From Pseudomonadota bacterium (lineage in GTDB: Bacteria; Pseudomonadota; Alphaproteobacteria; UBA9219; RGZA01): DNA of 10,499 nt. A program made the position numbers and the translations under genes. The stretch covers positions 1 to 10,499 of the forward strand of contig JACQAB010000024.1 of assembly GCA_016195205.1 (NCBI GenBank). The letters run 5' to 3'. Below are positions 1 to 7,081 of this stretch, piece by piece. The first letter of the stretch is position 1; each line of letters starts with the position of its first letter. Under the pieces are notes generated by a model. The model saw nothing but the letters and a program-made list of their open reading frames with translations. It was not told the DNA's origin and did not search any database.

Positions 1-215
1 CCATAGCAGCCCTTCGCGCTACTGCGGCAGCTGCTGCTTCGCTAAATGAAGCACTTAAATGGCGGTCTCACGCGAATGCTATTGCTGGTATCCGCGAGCC
101 GGATGCCGCTGTTAGGGATAAATTTTACGGTCCTTTATATGCAAAATCAGGAAAAATACATCGTCTATACGAAAGGACAGAAGCCAAGTTGAAAAGGGAT
201 GGCCTTATACCCTAG
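1..215 (+). CDS. Unrecognised protein, C-terminal fragment (5' end outside window)
   Basis: The frame with codons starting at position 3 is open from the window edge to TAG at 213-215, about 70 residues. Both other plus-strand frames hit stops early. The fragment starts with an Ala-rich helical stretch, continues through a segment ending in GIREPDAAVRDKFY, and finishes with a Lys/Arg-rich tail ending KLKRDGLIP. I recognise no family. The stop lies only 27 bases before the first ATG candidate of thrS, and no terminator-like hairpin separates them. The two genes may therefore be co-transcribed, or the thrS promoter may lie inside this gene. It could instead be a chance open frame, but its length, charge balance and spacing to thrS favour a real gene end. 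Confidence 0.55.
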   Translation, partial: IAALRATAAAAASLNEALKWRSHANAIAGIREPDAAVRDKFYGPLYAKSGKIHRLYERTEAKLKRDGLIP

Positions 216-275
216 GCTTCTTTTCCCGGCGTTGTTGTATTGATGAGCGGCGAAGAGCCTGTTATTTTGGCTCGC

Positions 276-2276
276 ATGCCCCAACCCGCCTCAAAACAAA
301 TCACCATCACCCTGCCCGACGGCTCGACGCGCGCCATGGCGGAAGGTTCATCCGCGCTGGATCTGGCCAACAGCATCAGCAAGGGCCTGGCTTCGGCGGC
401 CATCGCCGCGCGCATCGATGGCGAGGTGAAAGACCTTATGCTCCCCCTGCATAACGGCGCGAAAGTAGAAATCCTCAAGCGCAACGCGCCGGAAGCACTG
501 GAAATCATCCGCCACGACACCGCGCATGTGATGGCCGAGGCGGTGCAGGCGCTATATCCGGGCACGCAGGTCACCATCGGCCCGGCGATTGAAAACGGTT
601 TTTACTACGATTTCGCGCGAGCGGAACCTTTTACGCCCGATGACCTGCCGAAAATCGAAGCCAAGATGCGCGAGATCGTCGCCGCCGACCGCCCCTTCGT
701 GCGTGAGGTGTGGGAGCGCAACAAAGCCATCGAACACTTCGAAAAAATCGGCGAAAAATATAAGGCCGAGATTATCCGCGACCTGCCGGGAACCGCAACC
801 ATCACCGTTTACCGCCAGGGCAACTGGATGGATTTGTGCCGGGGCCCTCACCTTCCCTCTACCGGAAAAATCGGCACGGCGTTTAAGCTGACCAAGGTTT
901 CGGGCGCCTATTGGCGCGGCGATGCCAAGAACGCGCCGCTGCAGCGCATTTACGGCACCGCCTGGCGCGATGAGAAGGAATTAAAAGCCTACCTTACGAT
1001 GATTGAAGAAGCCGAAAAACGCGACCACCGCAAGCTGGGCCGCGAGATGGAGCTTTTTCATTTGCAGGATGATGCCGCGGGCTCGGTGTTCTGGCACCCG
1101 AAAGGCTGGAAGCTTTATCGCCTGCTGGAAGATTATATCCGCGCGCGGCTTGAACAGAATGGTTATGTGGAAGTGAACACGCCGCAACTGGTCGGCAAAT
1201 CATTATTCCAGGCTTCGGGTCACTGGGAAATGTTCGGCGACAAAATGTTCACGGTGCAGCTGGATGAAAACCAGGAATTCGGCATCAAGCCCATGAACTG
1301 CCCCTGTCATGTGCAGATTTTTAATCAAGGCATCAAAAGCTATCGCGATTTGCCCATCCGCATGGCGGAATTCGGATCCTGCCACCGCAATGAAACTTCG
1401 GGATCGCTGCACGGCATCATGCGCGTGCGCGCTTTCACCCAGGACGATGCGCATATTTTCTGCCGCGAAGACCAGATCATGGAAGAGTCCCTGCGCTATT
1501 GCCAATTGCAGATGCGCGTGTATGAAGACCTGGGCTTCCCGCCCGAGCAGGTGATTGTGAAACTGGCCCTGCGGCCCGACATTCGCGGCGGTACCGACGC
1601 CACCTGGGACCGCGCCGAGAAGGGCCTGCGCGACGCCATGAACAAAGCCGGCCTGGCTTTCGAAGAACTGCCGTTTGAGGGCGCGTTCTACGGTCCCAAA
1701 ATCGAATTTCATCTGAAAGACGCCATCGGCCGCACCTGGCAATGCGGCACGCTGCAGCTTGATTTCGTGCTGCCCGAACGGCTGGACGCTCATTATGTGG
1801 GCGAAGACGGCGCCAAGCATCGCCCGGTGATGCTGCATCGCGCGCTACTTGGGACCCTTGAACGCTTCATTGGCATCCTGATCGAGCATTACGCCGGAAG
1901 GCTACCCTTGTGGCTAGCGCCGGTGCAGGCGGTAGTGGCCGACATCACCAATGATGTCGATGACTATGCGGTGGAAGTGCATAAGGCGCTGGCCGATGCC
2001 GGGCTTCGCGTGGAAATCGACACGCGCGCCGAGAAAATCAATTACAAAATCCGCGAGCACAGCCTGAAAAAAGTGCCGCTGATGCTGGTGGTAGGGAAGA
2101 AAGAAGCGACAAGCAAAACCGTGGCCCTGCGCCGCTTGGGCGGGGAAGATCAGCAGATGATGACGCTGGCGGAAGTGGTGACAAAGCTGCGCGAAGAAGC
2201 GGAATCCCCGCTGGAAAAAGAAAAAGAGGCCAAGGAATTGGTTATCGCACTAGCCACCCGCTGGCAAAAGGGCTGA
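276..2276 (+). CDS. thrS: Threonine--tRNA ligase (ThrRS)
   Basis: Charges tRNA-Thr with threonine in the cytoplasm and edits mischarged serine. From the ATG at 276 the protein has 666 residues; bacterial ThrRS is usually about 640. Visible domains in order are TGS (about 8-70), the editing/SAD domain with H80xxxH84 and CRGPH (C188, H192), the class II catalytic core (about 255-545), and an anticodon-binding domain (about 546-645). By family knowledge the zinc ligands are C342, H393 (in DAHIF) and H521 (in MLHRALLGTLERF). Motif 2 is around RMAEFGSCHRNE (363-373). The usual MNCPGH motif reads MNCPCH here. A Lys/Glu-rich tail of about 25 residues extends past the anticodon domain. The start is uncertain: an in-frame ATG at 243 (or TTG at 240) would add 11-12 residues, and no start has a clear Shine-Dalgarno site. 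I chose 276 because ThrRS proteins normally begin just before the ITLPDGS motif. Confidence 0.97.
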   Translation: MPQPASKQITITLPDGSTRAMAEGSSALDLANSISKGLASAAIAARIDGEVKDLMLPLHNGAKVEILKRNAPEALEIIRHDTAHVMAEAVQALYPGTQVTIGPAIENGFYYDFARAEPFTPDDLPKIEAKMREIVAADRPFVREVWERNKAIEHFEKIGEKYKAEIIRDLPGTATITVYRQGNWMDLCRGPHLPSTGKIGTAFKLTKVSGAYWRGDAKNAPLQRIYGTAWRDEKELKAYLTMIEEAEKRDHRKLGREMELFHLQDDAAGSVFWHPKGWKLYRLLEDYIRARLEQNGYVEVNTPQLVGKSLFQASGHWEMFGDKMFTVQLDENQEFGIKPMNCPCHVQIFNQGIKSYRDLPIRMAEFGSCHRNETSGSLHGIMRVRAFTQDDAHIFCREDQIMEESLRYCQLQMRVYEDLGFPPEQVIVKLALRPDIRGGTDATWDRAEKGLRDAMNKAGLAFEELPFEGAFYGPKIEFHLKDAIGRTWQCGTLQLDFVLPERLDAHYVGEDGAKHRPVMLHRALLGTLERFIGILIEHYAGRLPLWLAPVQAVVADITNDVDDYAVEVHKALADAGLRVEIDTRAEKINYKIREHSLKKVPLMLVVGKKEATSKTVALRRLGGEDQQMMTLAEVVTKLREEAESPLEKEKEAKELVIALATRWQKG

Positions 2277-2882
2277 CTAAGGATACACCCGGCCCTGCCT
2301 CCACCCACCCGCATCGTCGCGCGTGAAAACCAGACGGTCGTGCAGGCGGTTGGGCATGTCTTGCCAGAATTCAATAAGCCGCGGCGCCAGCCGATAGCCC
2401 GACCAATGCGGCGGGCGCGGCACTTCCTGTCCTTCGAATTTCTTTTCGAATTCCTTTACCCGTGCTTCCAGCGTGGCGCGGCTGGGCAGCGCATCGGATT
2501 GCAGCGACGCCCAGGCGCTGATCTGGTGCCCGCGCGGGCGGGATTTGAAATAGGCATCGGCTTCGGCAGAGCTGACTGGCTCCATCTTCCCCTCCACGCG
2601 TACCTGACGGCGCAGGCTTTTCCAATGGAAGCACAGCGCCCCTTCCGGATGCGTTTTCAACTGCTTGCCCTTGCGGCTTAAAGTGTTAGTGAAAAAACTG
2701 AAGCCCCGCTCATCCACGCCTTTTAACAGCACGATACGCACGCTTAAGCCCCGCTCGTCCATGGTGGCCAGGCTCATGGCCTCGGGATCGTTAATCTCTT
2801 TCGCGCGCGCCTGTTCAAGCCATTGCGCGAAAAGCGCAAAGGGATCGGAAGCCGCAATCGGCTGAGGCAGAATTTCATTCAT
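2277..2882 (-). CDS. pdxH: Pyridoxamine 5'-phosphate oxidase
   Basis: FMN enzyme that oxidises pyridoxamine or pyridoxine 5'-phosphate to pyridoxal 5'-phosphate with oxygen, the last step of PLP synthesis and salvage. The 201-residue protein is slightly shorter than the E. coli enzyme (218). Family signatures are all present: RIVLLKG at 49-55 and RQVRVEG at 92-98 (FMN site), the SRPRGHQISAWAS segment at 114-126, HWSGYRLAP...IEFWQ at 159-174, RLHDR at 179-183 (substrate-binding Arg and His) and a C-terminal RVYP matching the usual RLYP. The ATG at 2880-2882 is preceded by AAGG a few bases upstream on the minus strand. The TAG stop directly abuts the thrS TGA, so the two genes converge with no spacer. 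The gene diverges from the lipoprotein gene at 2969, leaving 86 bases for both promoters; I see no convincing -35/-10 pair there. Confidence 0.96.
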   Translation of the reverse strand: MNEILPQPIAASDPFALFAQWLEQARAKEINDPEAMSLATMDERGLSVRIVLLKGVDERGFSFFTNTLSRKGKQLKTHPEGALCFHWKSLRRQVRVEGKMEPVSSAEADAYFKSRPRGHQISAWASLQSDALPSRATLEARVKEFEKKFEGQEVPRPPHWSGYRLAPRLIEFWQDMPNRLHDRLVFTRDDAGGWRQGRVYP

Positions 2883-2968
2883 AGTTGCCTTGGATTCATG
2901 GCTATGCCAAAGTCTCGCCCTATTCCCTCTTTACATCAAGTCTCCCCTACCCTTAACGAGGTCTTCCC

Positions 2969-3460
2969 ATGAATCTTTCCATCTTCAAAGCTCCCCTTGC
3001 CCTGACGCTGGCGCTGGTTTGCGCGCTTTCCCTTACCGCTTGCGAAAGCGACAACTGGGGCCAGAAGCAAACCATCGGCACCCTGGGCGGCGCGGCCGCC
3101 GGCGGCCTGTTAGGCAACCAGTTCGGCAAAGGCACCGGCAACGTGATCGCCACCGCCATCGGCGTGGGCGTGGGCGGTTGGCTGGGCAACGAAATCGGCG
3201 CCTCGCTTGATAACGCCGACCGCGCCAAGCTGCAGAACGCGCAGTACAGCTCGTACAACGCGCCCGTGGGCCAAACCATTCGCTGGAACAACCCGCAAAC
3301 CGGAAATTCGGGCACCTTCACGCCGGTGCGTGACGGCACCGCCGCCAATGGCGCCTATTGCCGCGAGTTCCAGCAAACGGTGGTCATCAGCGGCCGCCAG
3401 CAGCAAGCCTATGGCACCGCCTGCCGTCAGCCCGATGGCAGCTGGCAGATCCAGAACTAA
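2969..3460 (+). CDS. Outer-membrane lipoprotein, 17-kDa surface antigen / RT0821-like, glycine zipper
   Basis: A 163-residue envelope protein. A hydrophobic signal (residues 8-24) ends in the lipobox LTAC, giving lipidated C25. Residue 26 is Glu, not Asp, which fits outer-membrane sorting by the E. coli rule. A glycine-zipper segment follows (about 37-80, GGAAAGGLLG and GVGVGGWLG), as in the Rickettsia 17-kDa antigen and 2TM glycine-zipper families. The C-terminal half holds two cysteines (C131, C152) in YCREFQQTV...AYGTACRQPDGSW, the conserved tail of RT0821/Lpp0805-type surface proteins. Start support is GAGG at 2958-2961, seven bases before the ATG. Family members are structural or envelope-stability proteins without a known enzymatic activity. 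Its position between pdxH and the dnaJ-family gene matches the arrangement I recall from other Alphaproteobacteria. A strong terminator follows. Confidence 0.9.
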   Translation: MNLSIFKAPLALTLALVCALSLTACESDNWGQKQTIGTLGGAAAGGLLGNQFGKGTGNVIATAIGVGVGGWLGNEIGASLDNADRAKLQNAQYSSYNAPVGQTIRWNNPQTGNSGTFTPVRDGTAANGAYCREFQQTVVISGRQQQAYGTACRQPDGSWQIQN

Positions 3461-3483
3461 GCCTTATTCGTTTGAAATCCTAG

Positions 3484-3520
3484 AAAGCCGGTCTGCCTTG
3501 CGCGGACCGGCTTTTTCTTT
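3484..3520 (+). terminator. Intrinsic terminator after the lipoprotein gene
   Basis: A perfect 10-bp stem (AAAGCCGGTC at 3484-3493 with GACCGGCTTT at 3505-3514) encloses an 11-base loop and runs into a T-rich tract to 3520. It starts 23 bases after the lipoprotein stop. The tract ends six bases before the ATG of the downstream dnaJ-family gene, so almost no untranslated leader is left between terminator and start codon. Confidence 0.88.
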
Positions 3521-3526
3521 AACACT

Positions 3527-4483
3527 ATGGCTATGCGCGATCCCTATACAGTTCTGGGCGTAAGCCATACTTCCACCGACGACGAGATCAAGTCGGCTTA
3601 CCGGAATCTTGCCAAAAAATTCCATCCTGACGTCAACCCCGGCAAAAAGGACATCGAGCAGAAGTTCAAGGAAATCAACGCTGCCTACGATATTCTTGGA
3701 GATACCGACAAGCGCGCCAAATTCGACCGCGGCGAAATGGATTCCGGCGGGAATGAGCGCCAGCAGCAATACCAACAGTGGCGCAGCAACCGCAGCCGCG
3801 GCGCCGAGGCCAGCGGTGATTTCGCCGATTTCGTCGCCGAAGATATTTTCGCCGACCTGTTCGGCGGCACGCGGGCGCGCGGCACGCGCTTCACCGGCAA
3901 CTGGGGCGTGGGTGAAGACCCTTTCGCGGCGGCAAAGCAGCGCTCGCGCGGGTCGGATATCCAACAAGCCTTGCACGTATCGTTCGTGGAAGCCGCAATG
4001 GGCGGGCGCAAGCGCGTTTCCCTGCCCAGTGGAAAAACCATTGAAGTGGCCGTGCCCCCCGGCACCGAAAACGGGCGCAAGCTGCGCCTGAAGGGGCAGG
4101 GCCAGGGCGGCCAGCGTGAAGGTTCAGCCGGCGATGCGATCATTGAAATCCATGTGGAACCGCACCCGTTTTTCACCGCCAAGGGGCAGGATATTCATCT
4201 AGAACTGCCGGTGACGTTCTATGAAGCTTCGCTGGGCGCGGCGGTAACCACGCCCACGCTGGAAGGCCCGGTGGAAATCAAAATTCCCAAGGGCTCGAAC
4301 AGCGGCACGGTGCTGCGCTTGCGCGGCAAGGGGATTCCCGATCCGCAGGGCGCGCGCGGCGATCAATATGTGAAGCTGAAGGTAATTCTGCCCGACCCCA
4401 GCGATGAGTCCTTCACCAAATTCGCCGAGAAGTGGGCACAGAACCATCCCTATGACCCGCGCAAAAAAGCGGGGATGGTTTAA
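3527..4483 (+). CDS. DnaJ/CbpA-type J-domain co-chaperone without zinc finger
   Basis: Cytoplasmic Hsp40-class co-chaperone that stimulates the DnaK ATPase and delivers substrates. The J domain covers residues 5-70, with the essential HPD at 33-35 and the helix IV region ending KRAKFDRGE. A Gln/Arg/Gly-containing linker (about 71-140) follows, and then the two-part DnaJ C-terminal substrate-binding domain (about 145-293, with VPPGTENGRKLRLKGQG and the GTVLRLRGKGIP repeat). The four CxxCxGxG zinc motifs of canonical DnaJ are absent, so this is a type II (CbpA-like) protein. Its 318-residue length fits. An in-frame ATG at 3533 is an alternative start; neither has a Shine-Dalgarno sequence. The start lies six bases after the U-tract of the preceding terminator. 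A tandem TAA follows the stop. A small minus-strand gene converges on it 17 bases downstream. Confidence 0.94.
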   Translation: MAMRDPYTVLGVSHTSTDDEIKSAYRNLAKKFHPDVNPGKKDIEQKFKEINAAYDILGDTDKRAKFDRGEMDSGGNERQQQYQQWRSNRSRGAEASGDFADFVAEDIFADLFGGTRARGTRFTGNWGVGEDPFAAAKQRSRGSDIQQALHVSFVEAAMGGRKRVSLPSGKTIEVAVPPGTENGRKLRLKGQGQGGQREGSAGDAIIEIHVEPHPFFTAKGQDIHLELPVTFYEASLGAAVTTPTLEGPVEIKIPKGSNSGTVLRLRGKGIPDPQGARGDQYVKLKVILPDPSDESFTKFAEKWAQNHPYDPRKKAGMV

Positions 4484-4500
4484 TAAGCGAAGATCGACGT

Positions 4501-4800
4501 TCAGAAATCGGCTGAAAAGCCCAAAGCTTGAGCCTTCCTAGATAGCCCCCTTAGCCTGCTTCTGCCAAGCCAGGCAATAACTGCGTCGCGGGCAGCATTA
4601 TACTGATGAAGCGGACGTAGCATTGCTTGACGGTTTCTCAGCACTGCCCATGTCACTGGATAACGAGCTTCCTGAACGCCAGGTAGGCCTGCAGCCAAAC
4701 CCGCCGAAGCGTCTTGGAACGCCGTATCAAGGCGGTAAAATTCCGCTACGAAGTGCGCAGAACCTTCGACATCCCCGCCACGTTGAAACCAACTGAACAT
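4501..4800 (-). CDS. Unrecognised small protein (99 aa)
   Basis: This short minus-strand frame is supported mainly by its initiation site. The ATG at 4798-4800 is preceded by AAAGGAGG with five bases of spacing, a near-perfect Shine-Dalgarno match and the best in the window. The frame extends 18 codons further upstream, but that would ignore this site. The protein begins MFSWFQRGGDVEG and contains an aromatic/hydrophobic helix-like region (AHFVAEFYRLDTAFQDA). Its C-terminal half is basic (WLGRSRLRGLSRKAQ). I see no signal peptide, membrane segment or known motif. It converges on the dnaJ-family gene and diverges from fabI, inside a neighbourhood that usually runs dnaJ to fabI directly, so it is probably an insertion particular to this lineage. 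Confidence 0.6.
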   Translation of the reverse strand: MFSWFQRGGDVEGSAHFVAEFYRLDTAFQDASAGLAAGLPGVQEARYPVTWAVLRNRQAMLRPLHQYNAARDAVIAWLGRSRLRGLSRKAQALGFSADF

Positions 4801-4972
4801 GAAGTCCTCCTTTGGAAAGGCAGCCACAAAATAATTACGCTGTATAACATACAAAAAAGTCGCTGGAAGGAAACAGTCTCTTTCTTATTTTTGTGAAAAA
4901 TCTCCGCATTGCATACGGCGGGGGTTTCCACTAACCTCCGGGACAACCACTTAAATCCTTGAAGATTCACCT

Positions 4973-5845
4973 ATGTCCGAAGAAAACGCCCCCCTCAAAG
5001 GGAACTTAATGAAAGGCAAGCGCGGATTGGTCCTTGGCATCGCCAATGACCGCTCGATTGCCTATGGCATCGCCCAGGTTGCCGCCGCGCAGGGGGCCGA
5101 GTTGGCCGTGACCTATCAGATTGAGCCGTTGGCCAAGCGCGTGGTGCCTCTGGCCCAGGGTTTGGGCGCCAGCATCATCCAGCTGGCCGACGCGCAGAAA
5201 GAAGAGGATCTCGACACGCTGTTTAACGCCATTCAGCAAAAGTGGGGTGGGCTTGATTTTCTGGTGCATTGCATCGCCTTCTCCGACAAGAACGAGTTGG
5301 ACGGGCAATACGCCAACACCACGCGGGCGAATTTTCTGAACACCATGGATATTTCCTGCTTCTCGTTCACCAACCTTGCCCGTCGCTCCGCAGCGCTGAT
5401 GAACAACGGCGGCAGCATGCTGACCCTCAGCTATATCGGCGCCGAGCGCGTGGTGCCGCATTACAACGTCATGGGCGTGGCCAAGGCCGCGCTGGAAGCC
5501 AGCGTGCGCTATCTGGCGGTGGATCTAGGCGGACGGAATATTCGCGTCAACGCCCTGTCGGCCGGGCCCATTAAAACACTGGCGGCCAGCGGCATTGGCG
5601 ATTTCCGCTATATCATGCGCTGGAACGAGATCAACGCCCCCCTGCGCAAGAACGTGACGCAGCTTGAAGTAGGCAACATGGCCCTGTTCCTGCTTTCCGA
5701 CATGGGCAGCGGCGTAACCGGCGAAGTGATCCATGTCGATGCCGGCTATCACACCGTGGGCATGGTGTCGGTGGAGGGCGTGGATCAGCTGGGCAACCTG
5801 CTGAACGACATGAAGGCCACGAAAGCCGCGGCTTCAGGCCAGTAA
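4973..5845 (+). CDS. fabI: Enoyl-[acyl-carrier-protein] reductase (NADH), FabI type
   Basis: Reduces trans-2-enoyl-ACP to acyl-ACP, the last step of each type II fatty-acid elongation cycle. The 290-residue short-chain dehydrogenase fold has the FabI nucleotide site GIANDRSIAYGIA (22-34) and the catalytic Tyr-x6-Lys of the FabI family at Y164 and K171 (YNVMGVAK). Also present are the SYIGAERVVP segment and LSAGPIKTLAASGI, which is close to the E. coli enzyme. The position aligned by eye with E. coli Gly93, in a triclosan-contact segment, is Ala102 (CIAF). The C-terminus carries about 20 extra residues rich in Lys and Ala. An in-frame ATG at 5009 has an AAGG-like upstream element, but alphaproteobacterial FabI proteins usually start about a dozen residues before KGKRGL, which favours 4973. 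A short palindrome lies one base after the stop. aroC follows after 80 bases and may be co-transcribed. Confidence 0.96.
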   Translation: MSEENAPLKGNLMKGKRGLVLGIANDRSIAYGIAQVAAAQGAELAVTYQIEPLAKRVVPLAQGLGASIIQLADAQKEEDLDTLFNAIQQKWGGLDFLVHCIAFSDKNELDGQYANTTRANFLNTMDISCFSFTNLARRSAALMNNGGSMLTLSYIGAERVVPHYNVMGVAKAALEASVRYLAVDLGGRNIRVNALSAGPIKTLAASGIGDFRYIMRWNEINAPLRKNVTQLEVGNMALFLLSDMGSGVTGEVIHVDAGYHTVGMVSVEGVDQLGNLLNDMKATKAAASGQ

Positions 5846-5846
5846 C

Positions 5847-5870
5847 TATTTCCCCTCCCTTCGGGAGGGG
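5847..5870. repeat. Short palindromic repeat, solitary copy 1 (REP-like)
   Basis: CCCCTCCC at 5852-5859 pairs perfectly with GGGAGGGG at 5863-5870 around a TTC loop, preceded by TATTT. All 24 bases recur exactly at 8461-8484, and relatives form the doublet at 9153-9280. It begins one base after the fabI stop codon. No T-tract follows on the plus strand, so it is not a typical intrinsic terminator. A role in mRNA 3'-end stability is possible but is inference. Confidence 0.8.
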
Positions 5871-5925
5871 AGTCCGATTGCTCTTCTGGCTTACGTTATT
5901 TCCAAAAATGATTTAGTGTTTAGCC

Positions 5926-7002
5926 ATGACCGCAGGAAACTCTTTCGGCACACTGTTCCGCTTCACCACCTGGGGCGAAAGCCACGGGCCGGCTATTGGC
6001 GTTGTCGTCGATGGCTGCCCTTCCCTGTTGCCGCTCTCCGAGGCCGATATCCAGCCCTATATGGATAAACGCCGCCCCGGCCAATCGAAATACACCACCC
6101 AGCGGCAGGAAGCCGACCAGATCAAAATCCTTTCCGGCGTGTTCGAGGGGAAAACCACCGGCTCGCCCATCAGCCTTTTCATTGAAAACGCCGATATGCG
6201 TTCGAAGGATTACCTAGAGATCAAAGACAAATACCGCCCCGGCCACGCCGACTTCACCTATTTCGCCAAATACGGCATCCGCGACTGGCGAGGCAGTGGC
6301 CGCGCCTCGGCGCGTGAAACGGCGTGCCGCGTGGCGGCGGGCGCCATCGCGCGCAAAATTCTTGGCAAAAAGATTCTGGTGCGCGGGGCACTGGTGCAAA
6401 TCGGCCCGCATAAAATTGACCGCGATAACTGGGATTGGAAGCAGGTAGACAAAAACCCCTTCTTCTGCCCCGACCGCAAGGCCGCCGCCAAATGGGAGGC
6501 CTATCTGGATAAGGTTCGCAAAAGCGGCTCGTCCGCCGGGGCGATTATTGAAGTGGTGGCCAGCGGCGTTCCCGCGGGCCTAGGCGAACCCATTTACGAC
6601 AAGCTGGACGGCGACCTGGCCCGCGCCATGATGACCATCAACGCCGTGAAGGGCGTGGAAATCGGCACGGGCATGGGCGCCGCCGCGCTATCGGGCGAAG
6701 AAAATGCCGATGAAATGCAGGAAGACGGCAAAGGCGGCGCGCGCTTTCTTTCCAACAACGCGGGCGGCATTCTTGGCGGCATTTCCACCGGGCAGGATGT
6801 AGTGGCGCGCTTTGCGGTAAAACCCACCAGCTCAATCCTTACCCCACGCAAAACGGTGGACCGGAAATCGAAGAACACCGAAGTTTCCACCAAAGGGCGG
6901 CATGACCCCTGCGTAGGCATTCGCGCCGTGCCGATTGGCGAAGCGATGATGGCCTGCGTGTTGGCCGATCATTACTTGCGCTTCAAAGCCAGCAGAATCT
7001 AG
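5926..7002 (+). CDS. aroC: Chorismate synthase
   Basis: Eliminates phosphate from 5-enolpyruvylshikimate 3-phosphate to give chorismate, the branch point to aromatic amino acids, folate and quinones. It needs reduced FMN. The 358-residue length is typical. All three family signatures are visible: GESHGPAIG (17-25, with catalytic-type H20), RGSGRASARETACRVAAGA (122-140) and GRHDPCVGIRAVPIGEAM (324-341). The second conserved histidine is in RPGHADFTY (H107). The start agrees with family proteins, which begin a few residues before FGTLFRFTTWGESHG. No Shine-Dalgarno sequence precedes the ATG at 5926. It sits 80 bases after fabI with no clear terminator between them. A separate promoter lies downstream for the next gene, so aroC probably ends this transcription unit. 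Confidence 0.97.
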   Translation: MTAGNSFGTLFRFTTWGESHGPAIGVVVDGCPSLLPLSEADIQPYMDKRRPGQSKYTTQRQEADQIKILSGVFEGKTTGSPISLFIENADMRSKDYLEIKDKYRPGHADFTYFAKYGIRDWRGSGRASARETACRVAAGAIARKILGKKILVRGALVQIGPHKIDRDNWDWKQVDKNPFFCPDRKAAAKWEAYLDKVRKSGSSAGAIIEVVASGVPAGLGEPIYDKLDGDLARAMMTINAVKGVEIGTGMGAAALSGEENADEMQEDGKGGARFLSNNAGGILGGISTGQDVVARFAVKPTSSILTPRKTVDRKSKNTEVSTKGRHDPCVGIRAVPIGEAMMACVLADHYLRFKASRI

Positions 7003-7025
7003 GGCTTAACGTTTCCCTTATAGGG

Positions 7026-7054
7026 ATGACATAAATCCCGTTTTGCCGTATATT
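7026..7054 (+). promoter_or_regulatory. Sigma70-type promoter for the 7082 gene
   Basis: A -35 hexamer ATGACA (7026-7031, five of six to TTGACA) and a -10 hexamer TATATT (7049-7054, five of six to TATAAT) are separated by exactly 17 bases. Transcription would start near 7061, leaving a leader of about 20 bases before the ATG at 7082. A small CCCT-TAT-AGGG palindrome (7015-7025) touches the -35 box and could be an operator half, but it is short. Confidence 0.7.
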
Positions 7055-7081
7055 ACAGGCATACTTAAAAAGAGACGCTGG

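Noticed and set aside
1203..1838. 211-codon open frame on the minus strand inside thrS
   Set aside because: It lies wholly antisense to the catalytic core of ThrRS, is rich in His, Phe and Gly as expected from reverse reading of GC-rich codons, and has no family signal.
3464..3976. 170-codon minus-strand frame across the terminator and the dnaJ-family gene
   Set aside because: It overlaps a clear J-domain coding sequence and a terminator, and its translation has no recognisable features.
4891..4918. TTGTGA and CATACG as a promoter for fabI
   Set aside because: The -10 match is only three of six and the spacing is short. I could not support it.
4714..4970. Small frames on both strands near 4714-4896 (+) and 4746-4970 (-)
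   Set aside because: Both overlap the better-supported 99-residue gene or its leader and lack ribosome binding sites.
7043..7081. TTG-initiated N-terminal extension of the 7082 gene
   Set aside because: The TTG overlaps the promoter spacer and lies upstream of the predicted transcription start.
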